Source of the DNA: CAZKXU01 sp964556665
GTDB taxonomy: Bacteria; Bdellovibrionota_C; UBA2361; CAZKXU01
Assembly (NCBI GenBank): GCA_964556665.1
Contig: CAZKXU010000012.1
Coordinates: 1-50,675, forward strand
Reading direction: 5' to 3'
Length of the DNA: 50,675 bases
Shown here: one piece after another, positions 1 to 8,999 of the stretch
Numbering within the stretch: the stretch's first letter is position 1
How the letters are laid out: each line of letters begins with the position of its first letter
Program-made: the position numbers and the translations under genes
The notes under the pieces: generated by a model
Database searches by the model: none
What the model saw: only the letters and a program-made list of their open reading frames with translations
What the model was told of the DNA's origin: nothing

Positions 1-21
1 AGGTGGGGCAACGATGTGATG

Positions 22-984
22 CTAGACGTGAAAAAACTTATTTGGAGGAGCACTCAAAGGTACAGTGATATATGTTTGTAAACCAGGCGTTTCTTGGTTT
101 CTTATATCAACTCTATGTACCGTACCTAAAACTCTATCGATTGGACAGCCCAGTCTATGCACACTTACGCAGCCTGTAGGAAGCTGCGTAACTGATGCGG
201 GATTATGCAGAAAGATCTGATCTTGATCTGCCATAAGGGCGAGCATACTTGGATTTGATAAGAGTTGTGCAGTCGCTATTGCACAATCAGATTGCAAGCT
301 CCTATAAAATGCTACAATTTTTCTCCAATTGCAAAGTCCAAAGTTTGCCCATTTTACCAACTTAAAATTTGATGTTGGTGTTACCAGTGTTCCATGACGC
401 CTACCACTCACCCAAACAAACCTCAACCCAACACCTCTTTCAGGTATTAAAGTCCCACTTGCCACCCTGCTAAGCCTATCTAAATGCCAAATTGCATCAG
501 TAGGTAAAAAAAATGATCTTGTAGTAGTTCTAAGTCGATCAGAGCCGGATACATTAGCAGCAAAAGCAACTAGTGTTGTGAATGCGGTGATATAATCCTT
601 TGCCTGCTCAGGATAGGCCCTTGCCGCCTCTGTAGTTAAAATCGAGTGAGCAAAATCTGCGCAGATCTGCTCAACAGAGCCCTCAAAGCGAATATAAATT
701 CTCTCTTTCTGGGATGCTCGTACAAAATCATCATATTGCAGCTCAGATTTTGAGGGCGTTGGCATTACTACCACCTCAGAAGACGAATTCAAAAGCGACC
801 TCCTAACTCCACTGGCATAAAGTAGTGGCTGCTCCTCTGTGCATTTCTTCTCTATGCATTGTGCAAAGCCAATTAATCGCGCAAATCCAACGGCAAGCGA
901 ACCTACACTCTGGCTATACCTGCCATCCCCTGGAAGTTTAAATGCAGTCGTGGCAAAATTAAGTGTTGTAGGTCCTGAATACAT
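22..984 (-). CDS. Hypothetical protein, 320 aa
   Basis: I do not recognise this protein. It is a complete reading frame with an ATG start at 984 and a stop at 22. No signal peptide, long hydrophobic segment or nucleotide-binding motif is evident. The composition is that of a mixed soluble protein, with scattered cysteines and a central stretch rich in Leu, Ala and aromatic residues. There is no clear Shine-Dalgarno sequence before the ATG, and a later start near residue 74 (MPTPSK) is possible. It runs in the same direction as the 782-aa gene to its right, 209 nt away, so a shared operon is not obvious. Real coding status is likely from its length without stops, but function is unknown. Confidence 0.6.
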   Translation of the reverse strand: MYSGPTTLNFATTAFKLPGDGRYSQSVGSLAVGFARLIGFAQCIEKKCTEEQPLLYASGVRRSLLNSSSEVVVMPTPSKSELQYDDFVRASQKERIYIRFEGSVEQICADFAHSILTTEAARAYPEQAKDYITAFTTLVAFAANVSGSDRLRTTTRSFFLPTDAIWHLDRLSRVASGTLIPERGVGLRFVWVSGRRHGTLVTPTSNFKLVKWANFGLCNWRKIVAFYRSLQSDCAIATAQLLSNPSMLALMADQDQIFLHNPASVTQLPTGCVSVHRLGCPIDRVLGTVHRVDIRNQETPGLQTYITVPLSAPPNKFFHV

Positions 985-1096
985 CCGTAACGGATTGTAG
1001 CTCTATCTATACTTTTAAGCAAAACTACGCATCATCAATAATTGCGTGGTGCTGTAGAAGGTCTGGAATTACTTGATATTACCGATCTGAGTCGAA

Positions 1097-1124
1097 TCAG
1101 AAATCAGACAACTGATATCTGTTG
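1097..1124. repeat. Short dispersed repeat, copy 1
   Basis: A 28-nt sequence beginning TCAGAAATCAGA and ending GATATCTGTTG recurs at 7902-7929 with one mismatch. Both copies lie in intergenic DNA. The unit contains a direct TCAGA/ATCAGA doublet and a GATATC palindrome. The rest of the 985-1193 gap is AT-rich with nothing else I can name. Confidence 0.6.
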
Positions 1125-1193
1125 CTAGATAATAACTTAGTTAAGATAGTTAAGCTATACATCCACTATACAACAATCTCTATTAATCTATAT

Positions 1194-3542
1194 CTATGAT
1201 CCAGCTAGCCAGCCCAACAGCCTTGAAACTTTACTGGAATCTTTAGCTACAGCTGTAGTATGCGAAGCTGATTCCTCAGAGATGATCGGTTTGACAGGGA
1301 CTATATAACCCTCCGTAGCACCACCTAGAGACACTGGGTAGCTAACCGCCTGCAGCAATCTTCCATTATGCGAAAAAAGCATGACCTTCAACCGTGGCGA
1401 GGCAGATTTTTTCAGAAGTTCGGCTGCTGTAAAGTCGAGCTCTAGTTCTAGTGAAATCTGGAACCATTCCTTGCCCTTTGCAGCCATCTCTGTAAAATCA
1501 AATTTTTGAATCTTACCAGGAAGCTCCTGTGAAACAGCGCCCAACTCACTGGTTTTGGCTGTTAATGACTCCTCCTGTGCATTAATCAGATCATGATATA
1601 GAGAGAATTTAAGCGCCTCTTCTCTGCCTACATTTAAGTCAATTGAAACAGTGAACCGTACCCGCTCATTACGTGAACCTGCAATCTGATTAAGATCGGA
1701 GAGGATAATAGGATTGAAATGTGATTTTGGGGACCCTGCAGGCAACGATGCCGCTGCACGTGAAAGTTTAAATTTCTTTACTATATCAAGTAACAGTCTA
1801 TCATTTAAACTATAAACCATCAGACGTATACGTAGCGTCACACGATCAGAAGCAGTACTTCCAAAAAGAGTCTCATAAAACTCCCGCACATCAATATTAA
1901 AGACTAGCTCCCGACTCTCCGCTCCTGGCTCTCCACCTATACAAAGCAAGCGCACGATCGGCTCACCCTTAACAAAAGTATTATGTAGAACCTTGCCTTC
2001 ATTGTCCTCCAGGACACAGACTACGCGAAAACTCTCATCAGCCCATTTAGTCGAAGAGAATCTTGGCGCAATTCTAAGCATTGGTGCTGATGCAAACTCA
2101 GAATATGCGGTAATATCTACTGAATTAAGACAAATTCCATTATCCAGATCCCCAACCACCTCGGTTTCATACTGATCTAGTAATTGATCTAGCCCAGGCA
2201 CCTCCTCCAAGCTTTCCAATTCACAACGCTCCACCGCACCACAAATAATACGATTATTAGGGAGCAGAACACTTACCTCGAAAAGAAGCTGATTATTGCC
2301 CTTATCAAGAGCCAAGGCAGCTAATGGGAACTGCAACTCTAGTCCATAGAACCTAGAGATAGGATAGCGTGGATAGATCTCTTTACGATAAAAGAATGCA
2401 GAGTTTAGGTCAGCAAGTGCTGCTACTCGTGACTCCACCAAGCCACCATCCAAATCAGTAAACCGACACTCAACAAAAACAGAATCAGCCTCACGGGAAA
2501 ATAAGGCAAGATCAAAGCCGATAGAAACAATCTGATGAGTCTGCCCCATCCGTCTATAACCCTTACTTATTTTCAGATTCGAGATCGCATCACCAGTAAC
2601 AACATCAGTAGCCCAAAGCCCCATACTCTGCGGAGATGGCGGCACCCAACTGCTTAATTGATCAGGAATAGCTATGTTATCATTTACAAGCGTGGCAAGG
2701 ATGCGCTCTCCAAGTCCGTTAAAAACTACAACCTCAAACTCTAACTCCGTACGTCCAGCTGCAAGATCCAGCGCTGCGTAAGGAAGAAAAATCTTTACTG
2801 CATCGATCAGTATCCTCTGCGAATCAGCAAGAATAGGCACTACTGCGCATGCCACGTCACGAACAGCACCTGAATTTATAGGACTCTTATGATCATCAAC
2901 CCAGAGATGACAGTTGCCACGGGAGGCAACAAGCTCCCCATTTTTTCTGACAAACAACTTAGCCCAGAGCTGCTCATGTGCATGCCCTATCAAACGCAAA
3001 CCAAACGAGAGTTCACAACCTGATGAACCGGAAAATTTACGATCCTGCAAAATAGCTACATTGAAGATGCGGTCTGCCTCCTCTTCGGAAAATCCTATTT
3101 TAAGCAGACTCTCCTTACGTTTCACATACCAATTGAGAATCTCCTCAATTTCTATCTTAGCTCGCTCGATCTCAAAGGTAGCTGACCTTGCGTTACGCAA
3201 GACCGCACGTGCATCGTTATATAGATCCTTGATAGTTCGGGAAATAGTCGTATCGGCGAAGAGTTTATGCAAAAAAAGCTCTAGCCCATCAGCTAACGAA
3301 TAACTTCGCACCTCGACTCGCACCAACTGCTGCAGTATAGCAAGCGCTTCGCGTGCCACCTGCTTAGAACTAGGTGAACTTTCAAGAAGCTCTTGAAAGT
3401 GACTTTCTAGGGAGAAAGCAAATTCAAGCAGATTATTAAAATTAATTTCAGTTGGAACTGCTACTTTAAGAGCACCATTTTGCGGAGCAACTACAGCTAA
3501 TTCCTTATTTTTATTACGATCGGGGATGCTATCTGCTTTCAT
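1194..3542 (-). CDS. Hypothetical repeat-containing protein, 782 aa
   Basis: Not assignable to a known family by eye. After an N-terminal mostly helical region (about residues 30-175, acidic and basic heptads, possible coiled coil near 95-150) the protein contains about four degenerate repeats of 100-150 residues. Each ends with a hydrophobic strand pattern followed by an asparagine/glycine turn and a Leu-rich strand: LEFEVVVFNGLGERIL, LLFEVSVLLPNNRII, LRIRLMVYSLNDRLLL and LKVMLFSHNGRLLQ. This suggests tandem beta-sandwich domains. No signal peptide or membrane segment is visible, so it is probably cytoplasmic. It starts with ATG at 3542. Downstream (left) lies the 320-aa gene. Function is unknown. 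Confidence 0.7.
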   Translation of the reverse strand: MKADSIPDRNKNKELAVVAPQNGALKVAVPTEINFNNLLEFAFSLESHFQELLESSPSSKQVAREALAILQQLVRVEVRSYSLADGLELFLHKLFADTTISRTIKDLYNDARAVLRNARSATFEIERAKIEIEEILNWYVKRKESLLKIGFSEEEADRIFNVAILQDRKFSGSSGCELSFGLRLIGHAHEQLWAKLFVRKNGELVASRGNCHLWVDDHKSPINSGAVRDVACAVVPILADSQRILIDAVKIFLPYAALDLAAGRTELEFEVVVFNGLGERILATLVNDNIAIPDQLSSWVPPSPQSMGLWATDVVTGDAISNLKISKGYRRMGQTHQIVSIGFDLALFSREADSVFVECRFTDLDGGLVESRVAALADLNSAFFYRKEIYPRYPISRFYGLELQFPLAALALDKGNNQLLFEVSVLLPNNRIICGAVERCELESLEEVPGLDQLLDQYETEVVGDLDNGICLNSVDITAYSEFASAPMLRIAPRFSSTKWADESFRVVCVLEDNEGKVLHNTFVKGEPIVRLLCIGGEPGAESRELVFNIDVREFYETLFGSTASDRVTLRIRLMVYSLNDRLLLDIVKKFKLSRAAASLPAGSPKSHFNPIILSDLNQIAGSRNERVRFTVSIDLNVGREEALKFSLYHDLINAQEESLTAKTSELGAVSQELPGKIQKFDFTEMAAKGKEWFQISLELELDFTAAELLKKSASPRLKVMLFSHNGRLLQAVSYPVSLGGATEGYIVPVKPIISEESASHTTAVAKDSSKVSRLLGWLAGS

Positions 3543-3629
3543 AATCGAGACAAAAATACACCATCGCCACTTTGCCTAGAGCGGTATTACCACCACAGGT
3601 AATAATTATTGAACGATCCAGAGGGACGA

Positions 3630-5225
3630 CTATAAAATATCACGGTTATGTTTAATAACCGTATCTCTCTTAAAAACGTCATTTATATTCTGATAATCAA
3701 TGGTATAATGCAAGCCTCTACTTTCTTTACGGGAAAGCGCTGATAATATTATAAGTCTTGCTACTAAGCTTAAATTTCTAAGCTCGATAAGATCTGATGT
3801 TGGACGAAAATTCCAATAGTATTCCCCTATCTCCTGCTCAATTGCTTCGCTTCGACTTAGTGCTCGTTCTAGCCTTTTATTGCTGCGCACTATTCCTACA
3901 TAGTTCCACATGAAGCGCCGAATCTCATCCCAATTCTGGGTGATAACTACCTGCTCATCGCTATCGACAGCAGTTCCGTAATCCCAGATAGGCTGATCAA
4001 TCTTAATCGGATCGCTGTTTAAACTCTTAATCGCGAATTGCGCAGCACGATAGCCAAATACCATCCCCTCAAGAAGAGAATTAGAGGCTAGCCGGTTTGC
4101 ACCATGCAGCCCGGTATGTGCAGCTTCACCTGCTACATAGAGAGACTCTATCTCGGTGCAGCCATGCTGATCCGTGACCACCCCACCACAACAGTAATGT
4201 GCGGCCGGCACTACCGGTATCGGCTGGTTGCTAATATCAATACCATACTCCATACAGCGCTCATATATGTTAGGAAAATGGCCGCGCACAAAATCTGCTC
4301 CTCGATGAGCAATGTCTAGTAACACATATTCGTCACCACTAATCTTCATCTCGTTATCTATCGCACGTGCAACTATATCACGCGGCGCAAGCTCAGCATC
4401 CTTATGATATCGGTGCATAAAAGGCTCGCCGGATATCCGTTTTAAGGTAGCCCCCTCTCCACGCATCGCCTCTGTGATTAAATAGGTTTTAGCACGCGGA
4501 TGGTATAGACAGGTCGGATGGAACTGAAAAAATTCCATATTCGATACAGCACAACCTGCACGATAGCACATTGCGATTCCATCCCCAGTCGAAACATCCG
4601 GGTTAGAGGTATAGAGATAAACCTTGCCAGCTCCACCGCTAGCTACCAGTGTCTGATCAGCTAAAAAGGTATCAATCTCCCCATCCTGAGTCAGCACGAA
4701 TGCTCCCAGTGCGCGGTTTACCTTAGTAGTGCAAATTCCCAGCTTTACCGTAGTGATCAGGTCGATTGCGTTAGAGTTCGGAAAAAATTGAATATTCTTA
4801 TCCTGCTTGCAGGCCTCTAGCAAGGTTCGTTGAATCTCAAATCCGGTGGCATCAGCAGCATGAAAAATCCTACGCCGTGAATGCCCGCCTTCGCGATGGA
4901 GGTTAAAACCGGTCGCATTATCTCTATCGAATTTAACACCTAGCTCAAGCAGCTTATTGATACGCTGCGGTGCTTCCCGCACAACCAACTCTACAATATC
5001 ACGGTGACAAAGCCCCGCTCCGGCGACAAGAGTATCCTCAATATGAAGCTCGAAACTATCATCAGCACTGCTAACACCGGCTACTCCGCCTTGAGCCCAG
5101 CTTGTCGATGAATCTCCTATCTTTTTTTTAAATAGCACTGCTACGGTACCATACCGTGAGGCTTCTAATGCGAAGGTAAGTCCTGCTATACCGCCGCCAA
5201 TGACAAGAAAATCAAACCTTTGCAT
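3630..5225 (-). CDS. nadB: L-aspartate oxidase
   Basis: Flavoprotein that oxidises L-aspartate to iminoaspartate, the first step of de novo NAD synthesis in the cytoplasm (NadA then makes quinolinate). The N-terminus carries the FAD-binding Rossmann motif GGGIAG (residues 10-15). The SSTSWAQGGVAG flavin-contact block, the HREGGHSRRR active-site segment, the QFHPTCLY block and the C-terminal GEAAHTGLHGANRLASNSL signature of the NadB/SdhA family are all present. The length of about 531 aa is normal. The frame extends to a TTG at 5252, but the ATG at 5225 (MQRFDFLVIGGG) puts the Rossmann strand at the usual distance and is preferred. NadA and NadC are not in the window. Confidence 0.93.
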   Translation of the reverse strand: MQRFDFLVIGGGIAGLTFALEASRYGTVAVLFKKKIGDSSTSWAQGGVAGVSSADDSFELHIEDTLVAGAGLCHRDIVELVVREAPQRINKLLELGVKFDRDNATGFNLHREGGHSRRRIFHAADATGFEIQRTLLEACKQDKNIQFFPNSNAIDLITTVKLGICTTKVNRALGAFVLTQDGEIDTFLADQTLVASGGAGKVYLYTSNPDVSTGDGIAMCYRAGCAVSNMEFFQFHPTCLYHPRAKTYLITEAMRGEGATLKRISGEPFMHRYHKDAELAPRDIVARAIDNEMKISGDEYVLLDIAHRGADFVRGHFPNIYERCMEYGIDISNQPIPVVPAAHYCCGGVVTDQHGCTEIESLYVAGEAAHTGLHGANRLASNSLLEGMVFGYRAAQFAIKSLNSDPIKIDQPIWDYGTAVDSDEQVVITQNWDEIRRFMWNYVGIVRSNKRLERALSRSEAIEQEIGEYYWNFRPTSDLIELRNLSLVARLIILSALSRKESRGLHYTIDYQNINDVFKRDTVIKHNRDIL

Positions 5226-5286
5226 CTCTGTATGGTAGGAGAAATATGACAAGAGCTCAAGGGAGAGGCCTTTCTTCGATTCAGTA

Positions 5287-5461
5287 ATTGCTCATTAAGT
5301 GTGGGTATTCTCTTTTTCCTAGTCCTCGTCTTTGCCCTTGTCTTTGTCTGAATTCTTTGCCCTAGCCCTAGCCAACGGTGACGAGGGTAAGGATTCCGGA
5401 CAAGGACAAAGACAAGGACTGGGACTAAGACTAAGAGAATACCCAAACTTAATGAGCAGAT
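5287..5461. repeat. Long foldback (inverted-repeat) element
   Basis: Two arms of about 62 nt (5287-5348 and 5399-5461) are imperfect inverted complements, roughly 80% matched by eye. The outer ends ATTGCTCATTAAG and CTTAATGAGCAGAT fold together. The inner halves continue to pair through GAATTCTTTGCCCT and AGGGTAAGGATTCC, so almost the whole 175 nt could form one hairpin. The left arm is strongly pyrimidine-rich with CCTTGTC/CTTTGTC-like units, the right arm purine-rich. The element fills most of the gap between the divergent nadB and pdhC genes. It resembles a miniature foldback or MITE-like repeat. No transposase is adjacent. Confidence 0.75.
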
Positions 5462-5517
5462 ACTCGATTTACTCCCAACCCATTGATCTTAATACACAAT
5501 TAAAGTAACCTCTGTTC

Positions 5518-6858
5518 ATGCCTATCGAAATAAAAATGCCACAGCTAAGCGATACCATGAGTTCAGGAAAAATCCTTGTTTGGAAAAAGAAGGAAGGGGA
5601 GCTGATTGAGCGTGGAGAGATCTTAGCCGAAGTTGAAACCGATAAGGCAAATCTTGAAATTGAGGCTTTTCATAAAGGCAAACTGCTTAAAATCGCAGTA
5701 CCAGTGGGGGCAGTCGCCAAGGTAGGTGAGGTAATTGCGCTCATCGGAGATGCGGTCGAAGTCTCGACAAACGCCCCGCTAGCAACACCCGCTATGGCCG
5801 TCATACCTGAATTTAAAATACCAGCCGCTGCAATTACACCACAGCCCGCTCCAGTACATACAGTTGCGCCTGTGCAATCCTTCTCTACTCCGCCAAACTT
5901 ACAGGTCGTAGGCACCATAGCTGAGAGCGGCAGAATTAAAGCCTCCCCATTAGCACGAAAAATTGCAGAGGAGCGGCATATAGATCTTTCGGTTCTAAAA
6001 GGTTCCGGCCCAGATGGGCGTATCGTTAAAAAAGATATTGATGAGGCTAGACCCGGAGCAGCTCCAACTCCATCAATCCCGTTAAGTACAGCCGCTAGCA
6101 CACCTGCTAAACCGACAATGGCAGCTCCCGCTCCCGCTGCTGCTACACGCCCTAGCACTACCTCTTCAATTCCTACAGGCGGCTCAGTGACTCCGTTCTC
6201 CCGAATGCGCGAGACAATTGCCAGAAGAATGCAGGAAAGCGTTAGAGAGGCACCTCACTTTTATACCTCCGTCTCTATCAATATGGGGCAGGCCATGGAA
6301 CTTCGTAAAGTTCTTAAAGCTAAGCCTGAGTTTAAGGATCTAAGTTTAAATCACTTCGTCATTAAAGCCTGCGCTTATGCGCTTCAAAACGAGCCGCGTG
6401 TAAATCGTGCTGTAAAGGATGGACAGGTCTATCAGCCTGCTGGCATTAATATAGGCATCATTACAGCAATTGAAGATGGTCTTCTTATCCCTGTAATTAA
6501 AGATGCAGATAAGCTTCCGCTTAAAGATCTGGTATTTGAAGCAAAAGCTGCAGTAGATCGTGCGCGGGCAGGCAGACCTAATGCAACAGATCTAAGCGGC
6601 GGAACATTCAGCATCTCAAATATGGGAATGCTTGATGTGGAGAACTTCACTGCCATTATTAACCCAGGCCAAGGTGCTGTTTTGGCTGTCAGCTCGATTA
6701 AAGAGCAGCCAATTGTAATCGACAAACAGATCGTTATAGGTTCAATCATGAATGTTACGCTCTCAGTCGATCATCGCGTCATAGATGGACTAATGTCTGG
6801 AAGCTTTCTAAAATTCTTTAAGCAGGCACTGGAAGTTCCTGCCCTATTGGTGATGTAA
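5518..6858 (+). CDS. pdhC: Pyruvate dehydrogenase E2, dihydrolipoyl acetyltransferase
   Basis: E2 core of a 2-oxoacid dehydrogenase complex, transferring the acetyl group from lipoyl-lysine to CoA. The N-terminal lipoyl domain (about 1-76) has the lipoylated lysine K43 in ETDKANLE. A Pro/Ala-rich linker follows, then a peripheral subunit-binding domain (about 138-176, ASPLARKIAEE and GPDGRIVKKDI). A second Pro/Ala/Thr linker leads to the catalytic domain (about 215-446) with the DHRVIDG motif, catalytic H419 and D423. The length of 446 aa fits a one-lipoyl-domain E2 of the alpha-proteobacterial or mitochondrial PdhC style. The lipA start follows after one base, so they are probably co-translated. 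The E1 and E3 genes are not adjacent in this window. The pyruvate substrate is inferred from family resemblance. Confidence 0.92.
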   Translation: MPIEIKMPQLSDTMSSGKILVWKKKEGELIERGEILAEVETDKANLEIEAFHKGKLLKIAVPVGAVAKVGEVIALIGDAVEVSTNAPLATPAMAVIPEFKIPAAAITPQPAPVHTVAPVQSFSTPPNLQVVGTIAESGRIKASPLARKIAEERHIDLSVLKGSGPDGRIVKKDIDEARPGAAPTPSIPLSTAASTPAKPTMAAPAPAAATRPSTTSSIPTGGSVTPFSRMRETIARRMQESVREAPHFYTSVSINMGQAMELRKVLKAKPEFKDLSLNHFVIKACAYALQNEPRVNRAVKDGQVYQPAGINIGIITAIEDGLLIPVIKDADKLPLKDLVFEAKAAVDRARAGRPNATDLSGGTFSISNMGMLDVENFTAIINPGQGAVLAVSSIKEQPIVIDKQIVIGSIMNVTLSVDHRVIDGLMSGSFLKFFKQALEVPALLVM

Positions 6859-6859
6859 A

Positions 6860-7747
6860 ATGCAGGATACTTTACCGCGTGACAGAGCAGCCCATATTGT
6901 TAAACCACCATGGCTTAAGGTTAAGGCTCCCGGCTCTCCTGAGTACCTACAAACACATGGCATCGTTAAAGGGCTAAAGCTTCATACCGTTTGCGAAGAG
7001 GCACACTGCCCCAATATCGGAGAGTGCTGGTCACACAAGACTGCAACATTTATGATCATGGGGGAGCTTTGCACCCGTAAATGTCATTTTTGTGCCGTTA
7101 AGAAAGGTGATAGCGACACTCTTCAGCCACTAGATCCGCTTGAGCCCGAAAGAGTCGGATTTGCGGTTAAGGAGCTAGGTCTTAAACATGCTGTTGTTAC
7201 ATCCGTCGATCGTGATGACGTAGGCGATAATGGCGCGGCGCATTTTACAAAAACTGTTGCCGCAATACGTAAGCACGCCCCTCTTTGCCGTATCGAGCTT
7301 CTTATCCCCGATCTAAAGGGCAGCCGCCAAGATTTAGAAACAATTGTTAGGGCCGGCATCGATGTGCTTAATCATAATGTTGAAACTGTGCCGCGCCTTT
7401 ACAAAAAAGTCCGACCTGGTGCAGGATTTATTCGCTCACTCTCAATCCTCCGTTGGGCAAAAGAGACCGATCCTTCGATCTTAACCAAGTCCGGAATCAT
7501 GGTCGGATTAGGCGAAACTGAGGAGGAGGTTTTTGGTGTAATGGATGCTCTACGTGATGCCAAGGTAGACATTATGACAATTGGCCAATATCTACGCCCC
7601 TCCACAAAGCAGCTCCCGATAAATCGCTTTATTACCCCTGATGAGTTTAAGAGATACGAGGAGGCAGGCTTAGCACGAGGCTTTAAATTTGTTGAATCTG
7701 GCCCTTTGGTTAGAAGCTCCTACCATGCTTGGAAACATACGGAGTAG
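6860..7747 (+). CDS. lipA: Lipoyl synthase (radical SAM)
   Basis: Inserts two sulfur atoms into octanoyl-lysine to make the lipoyl cofactor used by the E2 encoded just upstream. Both iron-sulfur motifs are complete: the auxiliary cluster CX4CX5C (C45, C50, C56) and the radical-SAM CX3CX2C (C71, C75, C78). The C-terminal RSSYHA motif (285-290), whose serine ligates the auxiliary cluster, is intact. The length of 295 aa is typical. ATG at 6860 lies one base after the pdhC stop. The pairing suggests coordinated supply of apo-E2 and its cofactor enzyme; lipB is not seen nearby. Confidence 0.96.
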   Translation: MQDTLPRDRAAHIVKPPWLKVKAPGSPEYLQTHGIVKGLKLHTVCEEAHCPNIGECWSHKTATFMIMGELCTRKCHFCAVKKGDSDTLQPLDPLEPERVGFAVKELGLKHAVVTSVDRDDVGDNGAAHFTKTVAAIRKHAPLCRIELLIPDLKGSRQDLETIVRAGIDVLNHNVETVPRLYKKVRPGAGFIRSLSILRWAKETDPSILTKSGIMVGLGETEEEVFGVMDALRDAKVDIMTIGQYLRPSTKQLPINRFITPDEFKRYEEAGLARGFKFVESGPLVRSSYHAWKHTE

Positions 7748-7799
7748 GAGACTGGGACATAAATAATTACCCACAATTATAAGCAAGCTTAGTTTTTAA

Positions 7800-7894
7800 A
7801 TTGCCCTTTTTCCTAGTTCTTTTCTTCGTCTTAATCCTCGCCCTCGTCTTTGATCTTGTCCGTATTCTTCGTTCTAGCCCTCTTCGGCCTGTGT
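7800..7894. repeat. Degenerate half-copy of the foldback repeat
   Basis: A pyrimidine-rich tract (CCCTTTTTCCTAGTTC, then TCCTCGCCCTCGTCTTTG and GTTCTAGCCCTC) resembles the left arm and centre of the element at 5287-5461 in the same order, including CTTTTTCCTAGT and TTCTAGCCCT-like blocks. I see no matching purine-rich right arm, so this looks like a decayed half. It occupies part of the 304-nt gap 7748-8051; the rest of that gap holds the second short repeat and AT-rich sequence that may contain the promoter of the next gene. Confidence 0.5.
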
Positions 7895-7901
7895 CTCTGA
7901 T

Positions 7902-7929
7902 TCAGAAATCAGATAACTGATATCTGTTG
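7902..7929. repeat. Short dispersed repeat, copy 2
   Basis: This is the partner of the 28-nt repeat at 1097-1124 (one C/T difference). Here it lies directly after the degenerate foldback half-copy. Confidence 0.6.
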
Positions 7930-8051
7930 TCGGCTACTAAGTTAGTCCAACTACATCAAAAATATCATAAAGTTAAGGTGGATTTAAATAAGCCCACGTT
8001 CCCTACTACCCCCTGTTGCCTATCTTTCACATCCACCGTATTATTGCGCTT

Positions 8052-8999
8052 ATGACAAAATTAGTATCAATTATTGCCTGTTTTGTAATGTCCTTATTTA
8101 TTAATCGCCCTCTCTTCGCCGAACAGGAACTGCTAGTCGATGCCGTTCTTGCCAGCGTTGATGGCAAGCCTATTACCTATACTGATCTGGCGGCGCGCTT
8201 AAAAAATGTACAGACACTTTCGCCACAGGAACTATCCACAAACCCAGAGGCGCGATTCGTCCTCGACAAAATGATTGAAGAGCGCTTAATCTCAGGTGAA
8301 GCTGAAGCTAAACACATCTCCGTTAGCGATGAAGAGTTAGATTCATATATGCAGGAGGTTGCCTCCCGCAACAACCTTACAATGGAAGGTTTAATTAAAG
8401 CTTTGGAAAATGAGAAAAAGATAGTAGCAGATTACAGAAACAGCATCAGAACGGAGATTTTGCGTACTAAGCTCCTACAAAGCCTTATTAAGCGCGGCGC
8501 ACCTGTCGCTGAGTCCGAAATCGATCAATATCTCAAAGATCACCCTGAATTTGGAGAAGCTGGACCAAAAGTTAAGCTTTTTCAGATCTATGCTCAGACT
8601 GATTCGACAAATATCGAGGATAAACGGCTGAAGCTTGAAGAGGCGTTAGAAAGACTGAAGCTAGGGGCGCCTTTCGAGGAGGTGGCACGTGAGTACTCAG
8701 AAGGCAATGAAGGACGTGAGGGCGGCTCTTTAGGCCTGCTTGCTCAGCGCGATCTTAATCCGATTATTTTTGATGCTATTATACAGTTAAAAGATGGTGA
8801 GCCTAGCGCTATTACGGAAACCCCGGCTGGGCTGCACATATTTATGGTTGCCTCTCGAATTAATGAAAGCGGAGATAAGAGTCCCGCTATCCGAGCTGAG
8901 GTAAAGAAAGTTTTACAACGAGAAAGAATGGAGACTAAGGTAGCCGAATTTTTAACATCTGATTTGCAAAAAAATCATTTCGTTGATAGAAAGATCTAA
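8052..8999 (+). CDS. SurA/PpiC-type periplasmic peptidyl-prolyl isomerase
   Basis: Predicted secreted parvulin-class chaperone/PPIase that would assist folding of outer-membrane or periplasmic proteins. The ATG at 8052 gives a signal peptide (basic MTK, hydrophobic core to about residue 20, cleavage near LFA-EQ). An upstream TTG at 8016 is in frame but would spoil the signal. A SurA-like N-terminal helical domain follows (about 25-160: VDAVLASVDGKPITYTDL, then charged helices). One parvulin domain spans about 173-269 (LGAPFEEVAREYSEG, GGSLGLL, TPAGLHIFMV). E. coli SurA has two parvulin domains; this has one, like many shorter homologues. The stop abuts the next ATG with no gap. Confidence 0.85.
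   Translation: MTKLVSIIACFVMSLFINRPLFAEQELLVDAVLASVDGKPITYTDLAARLKNVQTLSPQELSTNPEARFVLDKMIEERLISGEAEAKHISVSDEELDSYMQEVASRNNLTMEGLIKALENEKKIVADYRNSIRTEILRTKLLQSLIKRGAPVAESEIDQYLKDHPEFGEAGPKVKLFQIYAQTDSTNIEDKRLKLEEALERLKLGAPFEEVAREYSEGNEGREGGSLGLLAQRDLNPIIFDAIIQLKDGEPSAITETPAGLHIFMVASRINESGDKSPAIRAEVKKVLQRERMETKVAEFLTSDLQKNHFVDRKI

Noticed and set aside
5186..5446. 86-aa minus-strand open frame rich in Val/Leu and then Arg/Thr
   Set aside because: Its low-complexity sequence is a translation of the foldback repeat and it overlaps nadB.
5670..6158. 162-aa minus-strand open frame opposite pdhC
   Set aside because: The Ala/Gly/Val-rich product is the complement of the Pro/Ala linker region of E2.
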